Origin: Bedellia somnulentella | Taxonomy: Eukaryota; Arthropoda; Insecta; Lepidoptera; Bedelliidae | Direction of reading: 5' to 3' | Length of the DNA: 64,000 nt | Assembly (NCBI GenBank): GCA_963576735.1 | Contig: OY755183.1 | Location: forward strand, 9,443,213-9,507,212 | Shown: positions 57,042 to 64,000 of the stretch, one piece after another | How the letters are laid out: each line of letters begins with the position of its first letter | Numbering within the stretch: the stretch's first letter is position 1 | Made by a program: the position numbers and the translations under genes | The notes under the pieces: model-generated | What the model was told of the DNA's origin: nothing | Database searches by the model: none | Seen by the model: the letters and a program-made list of their open reading frames with translations, nothing else

Positions 57042-57512
57042 CATGATACATGCGACATGATAGTCCAGTGGGTAGAACACCCGCCCGAAAAACAGAAGGG
57101 CGTGAGTTCCAATCCTGGGACGGGCCTACACCAATTTGTCTTTTCTAAAGTCATATGTGTGCTCATAAATAAAAGATGTTTTTAAAGGAAAGAAATAATC
57201 CCCACATGAGGAATTCATGTCAAAAATCATTAAATTAAGTCATATGTGTGGTTAATTTATCATGGTTGCTAACGGTGAGGGAAAACATCGTGAGAAAACC
57301 CACATGGCTGAGTTGGACTTAGTCATGTGACAGTGTATTCGTACAAAACGGCGATGGGCCTGCCCCCTATCACGTGACTACACTGTCTAAGCAAAACGTG
57401 GGTACCTTCTCTGGAAACTAGATGGCGCTTGCCATGTGAGTTCAGGAGTATTGGTACCTCTGCCAACCCCTTCGGGGATAAACGGCGTGAACGTTAATGT
57501 TATGTTATGTTT
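57042..57512 (+). mobile_element. Family C tRNA-headed SINE with a 75 bp nested insert
   Basis: Complete head ('gatagtccagtgggtagaac', 'gagttccaatcctggg') to (TTATG) tail, flanked by a perfect 13 bp duplication ATGTTTCTAGTCA (57029-57041 and 57513-57525). Within it, 57162-57236 is an insertion flanked by its own 14 bp duplication AAGTCATATGTGTG (57148-57161 and 57237-57250). The insert resembles the 3' tail of family E ('aataatccccacatgagg'). The terminal hairpin is perfect (57462-57486). Confidence 0.9.
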
Positions 57513-57755
57513 ATGTTTCTAGTCAAAAATGTTACCTCAAATAGCACATAATTTACGTCGGGTTATGAAATAAAAATTATCACAAAAACAGTGAAGCGGA
57601 AATGACGAGTAAATGATGTTGAAGAAAAGATTGCAGGTCATTGTGAATGTAAATATGATTAATGTGTTATTAAGTCTGTTTTTTTGTCAAATCTGTGGTG
57701 ATCTATTGCATCATAAGATTGTAAAAATAGATCCATACTTAACGTGTTTGGGAAC

Positions 57756-58011
57756 ATACATACATACATACATATACTCACGGCTATAAATCCCTTAACG
57801 GGGTAGCCAGAGCTTTGGAATAAGAAATTCCTCAGCCCCTTTTGGAAGTTGATTGGGGGAAAGATGGTAATAATAAATGTTTTTAATGATGGGTCTCCAA
57901 CCACATCGCCCAAAAATCACTTAAAAAGCCCCTATACCCTTAGTCGCGTCTTACGATCACCCACGGGTAGAACTGGGGTAGTGTTATTCTAAGCCGACAC
58001 TATACAACACA
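57756..58011 (-). repeat. Family A SINE-like repeat with target-site duplication
   Basis: Full-length minus-strand copy with a (CATA)n tail. It is flanked by the perfect 12 bp duplication GTGTTTGGGAAC at 57744-57755 and 58012-58023. It sits inside the 3' end of the older LINE-like unit. Confidence 0.95.
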
Positions 58012-58069
58012 GTGTTTGGGAACGTACTCTTAAAATGAAAATATGTATTTTAATGTGCAATAAAGAGTT

Positions 58070-58089
58070 TTATTATTATTATTATTATT
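58070..58089. repeat. (ATT)n microsatellite at the 3' border of the Dong-like element
   Basis: About six TTA/ATT units, simultaneously the tail of the older LINE-like unit and the insertion target. Confidence 0.9.
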
Positions 58090-61000
58090 CGGAATATCTT
58101 TAGTTCCTCGCCTCTCCCATGGCCGAAACAGAAAATTAAAATTTTAAATGGGAGAGGAGGTACTCCCCGACAAGAGCACAGTCGGTCGGGGTCAGGGAGT
58201 CAGGTTCAAGAACCGACGGACGATCCGAGCCGTATCGAGCAGCACCGCTTTCTGCATCTGTGCTGGAACCGACACGCCACAGAAATCCAACCGCCTCAAG
58301 TTGGTCGCGAGGCTGGTTGGAATTAACCCGTTCGCGGACAAAACAATTGGGATTATTTCTGTCGAAGTCACACCCCACATGTCGGTGATCTCGTGAGCCA
58401 GATCGAGATATTTCCGACGCTTCTCGGTGTCGGCTTTCACGAGACCCTCGTCATGAGGGATAGTGACATCCACTAGAAATACCCTCGACTGCGACCGATC
58501 CCATACCACGATATCAGGCTTATTCGCTAGAATAGTCCTGTCCGTGATAACGGATCGGTCCCAATAGATTTTGGCACGGTCATTTTCTAGGATTGGCTCC
58601 CGCAGATACTTGTAATACGGCAGCCTCTGTTGCAAGAGTCCGTATTTCAGAGCGAGCTCCTGATGCAGGATTTTGGCTGCTTGGTTGTGTCTGTGCAAGT
58701 ACTCAGTGTTAGCAAGAGCCGAACAACCGGAAATAACATGCCTAAGTGACTCTCCGGGACGGCCACATGCTCGACAGATGTCTGTGGTACCGTCCTTTAG
58801 GATGTATTTCCGATAGTTCCGCGTCTTGATAACCTGGTCTTGTATTGCACAGACAAAACCTTCGGTTTCCCCAAAGAGGTCCCCGAAACGCAGCCAATGC
58901 AGGGAGGCTTTACGGTCCACGAAAGGTTCGTGAAGTACCTTGTAAAACCTCCCGTGCAGCTCCTTCTCTTTCCATACGGACTCCCGATCAGAGGTGCTAA
59001 GTACCTCCGGGGTTCGCCAATCCTGTGAGGCCAACGATAAGGGAGTCAGTCCTTTATCACTAGCGACCACCTCTCCCCGAATACTATCATCCGTCATCGT
59101 CATAAAATAGTTTCTGAGGTTGCATACCTCGCGGTTGTGCATGGTTTTGGCACTCAAGAGGCCTCGACCACCACACTTCCGCGGGATATACAATCTCATA
59201 ACCGACGACCTCGGATGATGCATTCGATGAGAGGTCATCATCGTGCGGACTCGTCTGTCCAGAGCGTCGAGTTCGGTCTGAGTCCATCTGAGCACGCCAA
59301 ATGTGTACATCAGTACAGGCATGACCCAGGAGTTAATGGCTCGGATCTTATTAACGCCTGACAAGTAGCTATTAAGCACGCTTTTCAGGCGTTCATAAAA
59401 CTCCTCGCAAACACCCTGTTTCACGTCTGCCACCTTCACACCGATGGTTTGTGACATGCCCAGATACCGGTATGTTTCAGCCTCGGAGAGTGCCCTCAAA
59501 TGATTGGTGCCGACATCGACACCATCAGAGTGCACGACATGCCCCTTCTCAACATGGATGACCGCACACTTATCGACCCCGAGCTCCATCTTGACGGAAC
59601 CACTGAAATCGTTAGTGATCGTCAGTAGCTCCGCCAATCTGTCAGCCGTGGGGGCGTAAAGCTTCAGGTCATCCATGTAAAGGAGATGAGGCAAGCGTGG
59701 TCCGCCTCTCCGAAACTGAAAGCCCGTCCCCAAATTCTCCAAGAGTGTACTTAGAGGATTCAGGGCCAAGCAAAACCAAACTGGACTCAGGCAATCGCCC
59801 TGGAAAATCCCTCGCCTTATATCAATTTGGTCATCCGCATCCGTCATCCGCTGACCGTCTAAACTCAGGATCGTTCTCCAGCACCCCATACATTGCCCGA
59901 GGAAGTGTCGAACTGCACTATCAATTTTGTACAGCTCGAAGACCCTCATGAGCCATGTATGAGGTACCGAATCAAACGCCTTCCTGTAGTCTATCCAGCC
60001 AGCGGAGAAGTTCCGACGGTTGCGTTTGACCAGTTGGCCTACGACCGCGTCGATGAGGAGCAGCTCCTTGCTACCGCGACTACCGCCCCTACATCCGTTC
60101 TGAGCTCCAGATATCACATTGTTATCAACAATGTGTTGAGTAATCTTGGAGCTCAGAACGGATGTCAAGGTCTTGTAAATTGTACAAAGACAAGTAATGG
60201 GGTGGTATTGTGATGGATCCGCGGTAGCATCGCTCTTTGGAGCTAAATGAGTGACCCCAGTAGTTAAGAAGTTCGGGAGCGTCCCACTCTCGAGGGCGCT
60301 TTGGAACTGACGGGCGAGAGTAGCGTGACAGCGCGTGAACCCCTTCAACCAGTAATGGTGCAATCCGTCCGGCCCCGGACTTTTCCAGTTCGGAGCCTTA
60401 CGGATCGCAGCCACCACATCCTCCTCGGATATGTTGACGGGGTTCATGGGCGCTATGGGCTCGCACGCTCCCTCGACCGCCTCGAACCATCGGCCCTCTT
60501 CGTGATCAACAGGCAGCGACCAAAGCCCACGCCAAAAGGCTACTACATCGGCTTTTTCCGGTCGCTGACCTGTCGTAACCACGTCGGGACGCTCCAAAGT
60601 TCTGTAGAACTTCTTCTGGTCACTCATGAAGAGACGATTCTGTTGGTACCTCTTTACCCTTTCAGAATATCGCCTAATTCGCTTACCCCAAGCAGCGATC
60701 TTCTGCTTCAGATCATCGATGCGCTCCACCAGTCTACAGGCAAACTCTGGTGAGTTGTCAAAGACATTCTCACCAGGGAATGCCTCCCTGACAAAGTGCA
60801 CCACCCTCGGCCTATTGTTGCCTGATCTGAAGCTGGTCAGTTTGCCGATGAGGACCCTGGCCCTTGTGATACGGCTTTCAATCCGCCTCATCCAGGCTGG
60901 TCTAGTTCTAGTCCTGGGACTAGTACTGCCAGCCTGGCGGGAGCCACCAGCTCTTGTTGGCGGCATCCTGACGCCGACAATTTGACAAACTGTCATTGCG

Positions 61001-62016
61001 GCGCCAAAGAGAATTGAACCCGTATCCCAAAGGTCCATGCTGCTCTCTAAAAATGAGGGCAGCATGTTATTGACGGCCTCAACGACATCCCGAACCTTGA
61101 TGCTGAGAGGAACTCGGGGCAGCCTTGGCCTCCTTTCGAGAGGCACTTGGCGATATTCCAGGATCGTCTCTTCGAGTGCGCTCCTCACCAAATCCAAATC
61201 CAGGGAGACTGTTCCCCAATCGCTTTCCGCACCACCCACATCCGGCAGGTTAGCAATTGGCTCCCTCCGTACTTCCCGTTCAAGGACTGGAGGGAGAACC
61301 TGCAAAGGTGGCTCTTCGTCTAGCGGGGGAACAGTCTCGCGTCGCAATTGTTTGAGTTCGGTAGTGCTAAAAAGTTCTGAGCGCTGTATGTACCGAACTC
61401 GATCCGCCAGGTTTTGTTCTGTGACGGTCAAATTGGGCTCCAGCCGCAGAAATTCGCGGTACATTGCTGCCCGATAACCCGTCCGTCCAGTTCTTGAACC
61501 CGAGGCCCTAATATAGGCCCGCATGGCATTCCTGTTCATTTCGACCGTCCATGCCATGCGGCGCCTTGTTCCACCAGCGGCGGGCACCGACTGCTGGGAC
61601 TGAGTTGCCCCAGTCCCAATCGATGCCAAGCCATCTGGTGGCTGAGGTGGTCGCGCAGACCGGCCAGGTGGTCGGGCCGGTCCGCGGCGGCTGGGGGACC
61701 GCATGCTGCCACGTCCAGCCCCAGCTCCAGACGTGCCCCTTCGATCACCCAAGGGAAGCGGCCCTATACGCTCATCGTTTCTATTTCGTTCCATTTTACG
61801 ATGAGCGAAGATTCACCCGGGGTTTCACTCACTTGCCCCGGGGAGACCGTTGTCACCCTATTCAGCGCTGGGACCAGTTTGTAGACACGGTCAACACCTA
61901 CAAACTCAAGCGCAGACTATTTGCAAAGCCGGAATGGCAAACATATCATCCTGCCATTCCAACAATGGGCGGTGGGGTCGTCACATCCCTACGCCATATC
62001 ACATCCCTACGCTATA
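58090..62016 (-). mobile_element. Dong/R4-like non-LTR retrotransposon, apparently full length
   Basis: The element is ~3.9 kb, with one long ORF, a ~220 bp 5' UTR and a ~100 bp 3' UTR. Both borders are (ATT)n/(TAA)n microsatellite (58070-58089 and 62017-62031), the target expected for Dong elements. The 5' end carries a tandem 18-base duplication (61981-61998 and 61999-62016). The 3' UTR contains two potential stem-loops, CCTCTCCCAT…ATGGGAGAGG (58112-58158) and CCCCGAC…GTCGGTCGGGG. Its GC content is much higher than the surroundings, consistent with a recent arrival. Confidence 0.9.
58192..61794 (-). CDS. Dong/R4-like ORF: reverse transcriptase plus restriction-like endonuclease
   Basis: A single 1200-codon frame without stops. 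The protein would nick its microsatellite target and prime reverse transcription there. Residues 1-80 are Arg/Pro/Gly-rich, suggesting nucleic-acid binding. A central RT spans about 465-840: SPGPDGLHHYWLK (473-485), motif A WIDYRKAFDSVPH (600-612; Asp602 and Asp608), motif B RRGIFQGDCLSP (660-671), and motif C YMDD (706-709). C-terminal is a CCHC knuckle CRAC…H…C (Cys1007, Cys1010, His1019, Cys1024). A restriction-like endonuclease core follows, KPDIVVWD and VDVTIP (Asp1094, Asp1109), then Lys-rich KADTEKRRK. This order (RT, then CCHC, then PD…D) is that of the R2/R4/Dong group; the Dong/R4 assignment rests on the microsatellite target. All catalytic residues I can check are present, so it may be functional. 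The start was chosen as the first Met of the frame, 220 bases from the element end. ORFs on the opposite strand are antisense shadows. Confidence 0.93.
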   Translation of the reverse strand: MERNRNDERIGPLPLGDRRGTSGAGAGRGSMRSPSRRGPARPPGRSARPPQPPDGLASIGTGATQSQQSVPAAGGTRRRMAWTVEMNRNAMRAYIRASGSRTGRTGYRAAMYREFLRLEPNLTVTEQNLADRVRYIQRSELFSTTELKQLRRETVPPLDEEPPLQVLPPVLEREVRREPIANLPDVGGAESDWGTVSLDLDLVRSALEETILEYRQVPLERRPRLPRVPLSIKVRDVVEAVNNMLPSFLESSMDLWDTGSILFGAAMTVCQIVGVRMPPTRAGGSRQAGSTSPRTRTRPAWMRRIESRITRARVLIGKLTSFRSGNNRPRVVHFVREAFPGENVFDNSPEFACRLVERIDDLKQKIAAWGKRIRRYSERVKRYQQNRLFMSDQKKFYRTLERPDVVTTGQRPEKADVVAFWRGLWSLPVDHEEGRWFEAVEGACEPIAPMNPVNISEEDVVAAIRKAPNWKSPGPDGLHHYWLKGFTRCHATLARQFQSALESGTLPNFLTTGVTHLAPKSDATADPSQYHPITCLCTIYKTLTSVLSSKITQHIVDNNVISGAQNGCRGGSRGSKELLLIDAVVGQLVKRNRRNFSAGWIDYRKAFDSVPHTWLMRVFELYKIDSAVRHFLGQCMGCWRTILSLDGQRMTDADDQIDIRRGIFQGDCLSPVWFCLALNPLSTLLENLGTGFQFRRGGPRLPHLLYMDDLKLYAPTADRLAELLTITNDFSGSVKMELGVDKCAVIHVEKGHVVHSDGVDVGTNHLRALSEAETYRYLGMSQTIGVKVADVKQGVCEEFYERLKSVLNSYLSGVNKIRAINSWVMPVLMYTFGVLRWTQTELDALDRRVRTMMTSHRMHHPRSSVMRLYIPRKCGGRGLLSAKTMHNREVCNLRNYFMTMTDDSIRGEVVASDKGLTPLSLASQDWRTPEVLSTSDRESVWKEKELHGRFYKVLHEPFVDRKASLHWLRFGDLFGETEGFVCAIQDQVIKTRNYRKYILKDGTTDICRACGRPGESLRHVISGCSALANTEYLHRHNQAAKILHQELALKYGLLQQRLPYYKYLREPILENDRAKIYWDRSVITDRTILANKPDIVVWDRSQSRVFLVDVTIPHDEGLVKADTEKRRKYLDLAHEITDMWGVTSTEIIPIVLSANGLIPTSLATNLRRLDFCGVSVPAQMQKAVLLDTARIVRRFLNLTP

Positions 62017-62031
62017 ATTATTATTATTATA
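62017..62031. repeat. (ATT)n microsatellite at the 5' border of the Dong-like element
   Basis: About five ATT units; the presumed other half of the target microsatellite. Confidence 0.85.
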
Positions 62032-62235
62032 ATCACTGCTATAAGTACCAAGAAGGAGAAGCCAGCACTTCGATAGTCGACACCTCCCATTTGAACGTCA
62101 AGTAAAGACTAGATTGTAAAGTAGGTAAGCGATGGTTAGTAATGGGTCTCCAGCCACAACGTCCACATCGTCCAACGTCGTGTCAACGTAAAAAGCAGGA
62201 AGGAAAAAATATGTTAGTGCTATTTTAAGCCAACC
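62032..62235 (-). repeat. Family A SINE-like repeat, degraded
   Basis: 'ctgctataagtaccaagaag', 'gagaagccagcac', 'taatgggtctccagccacaa' and 'gtgctattttaagccaacca' follow minus-strand order. Confidence 0.75.
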
Positions 62236-63810
62236 ATTGCATAATATGATTGTGAAAATAGATCAATATATAACGTATATGGAAACACACTTACTCCTAA
62301 AATAAAAATGTTAAATTAATTCTTTTCTACTTGATACTCAAACGTAAAATGACTTTATAAAAGTTATTAAAATATTTAGCAAAAAGCATTCAGCATTTAT
62401 TTACTATTGTGCAATATTTGTGTTCTGGTCTTAATCAGATCTTATCTTTATCGTCTATCAACAAATATGGTTAATTAATCAATTGTTTCACCAAATCTAT
62501 AGCTTCATGTGATCACATTTGTAAATCAACATAATTGGGTTTATTGTACCGCAGATTCCGTAAGGATTTTATGGTTGTTTAATTTTAAATCAGAGCTTTA
62601 GTAACTAATTAAGACTAACTCATTGCTTAACAAAATATTGAATAACTTTGATATAATATTTAAAAAAGTGACGCTTACTTTTTGATTCGTTCTTATAATA
62701 TTTAATCATCTACAGTAACCACAAATTAATTATCTTTTGAACCACACCCAAGAGTGACATTTGGTCGTAAAAATCTATGCCACCAATTCAAAAATAAAGA
62801 GATTTATTTATGCACAATCATGTATGAATGTATAAGCACATTAAGACTGAGTAACTTTGTATTGTTGTGTTATGTAATTAGTCTAATTACAAACATAACT
62901 AGGCTGAAACGTTCTCACACTGTCTGTCTACATAACCTTTATGTTTACAACGACTAATAGAATTTAGATGAGTGAAACGATACTTTAAAGCATAGGTTGT
63001 TTCACAGGAATTATTGGATAAGAGCTTCGAATTGTAGTGTAGTGATGTGATCATTTTATGTTTGTGAATGTTGCGGGGTTAGAACAGATATCGTAAATGA
63101 GATAGAAAAATAAATGTTAAGGTGATTTGCGAAGAGAGGATGGATTGTTGATGATGAGAATGTTTCATTGGAAAATTTATTGATGTGGGTTTAACTCACA
63201 ATCATTTTCCTGACCATTAAAACTAAAGAATAAAAACAAAATGCATAGAGTCTTTCAAATAGTAATAACTAGGTTGTGAGCGCGAATCAAGGTCAACTGG
63301 GTTACGGTTGTAGTAAATTTAGCATATTTATTTCAGAATTATACGTCTTCCGATTAATACGTTTTCTATGTGATTAATGTTAAATCAAGCATTGTTCCTA
63401 TTACAGACAAAATCATTTCACTCAAAGAAAATTGTTTAAAAAAATATATTTGCAGAGTTAGACAACAGAATAAAAAAATAATACATATAAAGTTTTTTTT
63501 TTTAAATTAAAGCAGCAAACCTACTTAATATAGCACATGTCTAGACTCGTTCACCTATACAGTGTCTTGTTTCGTTTCCCCATAGTATAGGTCAGTGCTC
63601 CTAACCCATAGTGGGGCGGTCTCATTAGCGCAATGGATAACTGTTAAACGGTCGTCTCGATGAGAAAAAACTTGCACCAAGAATCAAGGCATAGGTTGTA
63701 GCGGAATGAAACTATGGTTCTATGTTATATGATTCAAGGTTTAATATTTTATAATCATAATACATTTAGTTTTTTATTAAATGAATAAAAATATTCAATC
63801 ACTAAATGCA
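62236..63810. other. Mostly unassigned
   Basis: 62236-62310 repeats the LINE-like 3' unit seen at 57700-58070 ('gattgtgaaaatagatcaat'). A degraded tRNA-like SINE head may lie at 63614-63690 ('ggcggtctcattagcgcaat', 'ggataactgttaaacgg') but box B is not convincing. The rest is AT-rich without ORFs of note. Confidence 0.45.
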
Positions 63811-63870
63811 CTGGCCAAGCATAACGTGGGTACTTTGAACACTAGGTTACAAATATATCACGACATGTAT
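63811..63870 (+). repeat. Family C fragment
   Basis: 'tggccaagcataacgtgggt', 'actttgaacactaggttac' and 'atatcacgacatg' match the body between the 'cactgtcc' region and the 3' hairpin. Confidence 0.65.
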
Positions 63871-64000
63871 TTATTTGTTTTTTCCATAAATTTGTGTATA
63901 CTAATAAATACCTATGTTTGTGTTTTACTCGTTGATATTAATTTAAGTCTACATTTTTTTTGTTAGCTTTTGAAGTTTTAGGGGAGAAAGGCCTATAATT

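Larger units (their letters stand above)
57700..58089 (+). mobile_element. 3' end of an older LINE-like element with an (ATT)n tail
   Basis: Segments 57700-57755 and 58012-58070 form one unit ('gattgtaaaaatagatccat', 'aaaatgaaaatatgtatttt', 'gtgcaataaagag') ending in (TTA/ATT)n at 58070-58089. A family A copy interrupts it. A related sequence lacking the tail occurs at 62236-62310. The unit looks like the 3' UTR of a non-LTR element; its coding part was not found. Confidence 0.6.

Noticed and set aside
59087..61748. Minus-strand ORFs of 66-70 codons within the Dong-like element
   Set aside because: They are alternate frames of the long ORF.
58148..62105. Plus-strand ORFs up to 184 codons
   Set aside because: They lie antisense to the GC-rich 1200-codon retrotransposon ORF and its 5' UTR; none has its own domain signature.

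Overview
This window looks like a gene-poor, AT-rich stretch of an insect nuclear genome, most likely a moth or butterfly. That placement is my inference from several signals together: a Dong/R4-type retrotransposon in an (ATT)n microsatellite, Helitrons with the 'TC...gaagccgggg...CTAG' ends familiar from Lepidoptera, dense tRNA-headed SINEs, and short LINE remnants with (TATG)n tails. No host protein-coding gene, genuine tRNA gene, rRNA or CRISPR array could be supported. Almost every recognisable sequence is a transposable element or a remnant of one.

The two substantial coding regions both belong to retrotransposons on the minus strand. At 58090-62016 lies a full-length-looking Dong/R4-like element whose single uninterrupted 1200-codon ORF carries a reverse transcriptase and a C-terminal zinc-knuckle plus restriction-like endonuclease. 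It sits inside the (ATT)n tail of an older element. At 49678-51473 lies a 5'-truncated CR1/Daphne-type LINE with a 406-codon reverse transcriptase fragment.

I group the repeats into these informal families. A: a ~245 bp SINE-like repeat with no RNA head that I recognise, about 35 copies or fragments on both strands. B: LINE C-terminal/3'-end remnants, probably RTE-like, 11 copies, best at 27763-28030. C: a tRNA-headed SINE of ~365 bp, about 16 copies or fragments, best at 13999-14367 and 28928-29295. D: tRNA-headed SINE with an ATTT-type tail, 3 copies. E: tRNA-headed SINE, in an inverted composite at 44954-45427 and an inverted copy at ~32866. F: tRNA-headed SINE, 3 copies, best at 10200-10518. 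DNA elements are Helitrons at 693-1692, 15238-16667, 25240-25502 and 55305-55497, a hAT-like MITE at 36734-37272, a long-TIR MITE at 56085-56663 nested in an A copy, and a fold-back element at 22231-22374.

The most interesting signal is that families A, B, C and F, which otherwise look unrelated, end in the same architecture: an outer G/C stem, an inner CCCC/GGG(G) stem-loop, a longer 3'-side internal loop, then GTGA and usually a short tandem tail. This suggests that one LINE machinery mobilises several unrelated SINE bodies. Other points of interest are a 176 bp block duplicated exactly 780 bp apart with one mismatch inside diverged flanks (9121-9296 / 9901-10076), a CpG-rich promoter-like patch with a perfect CRE (40430-40690), and several nested insertions with clean target-site duplications (TSDs).

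Stretches of 300-600 bases in which I see nothing beyond AT-rich sequence: 2106-2590, 5076-5734, 10764-11228, 17405-17737, 18059-18574, 18706-19180, 21162-21507, 22375-22811, 24686-25239, 30726-31030, 31466-31878, 32202-32595, 37501-38031, 38836-39187, 42732-43081, 43506-44066, 46366-46911, 47053-47466, 51942-52284, 54278-54812 and 55498-55951. Longer empty stretches are listed as features.
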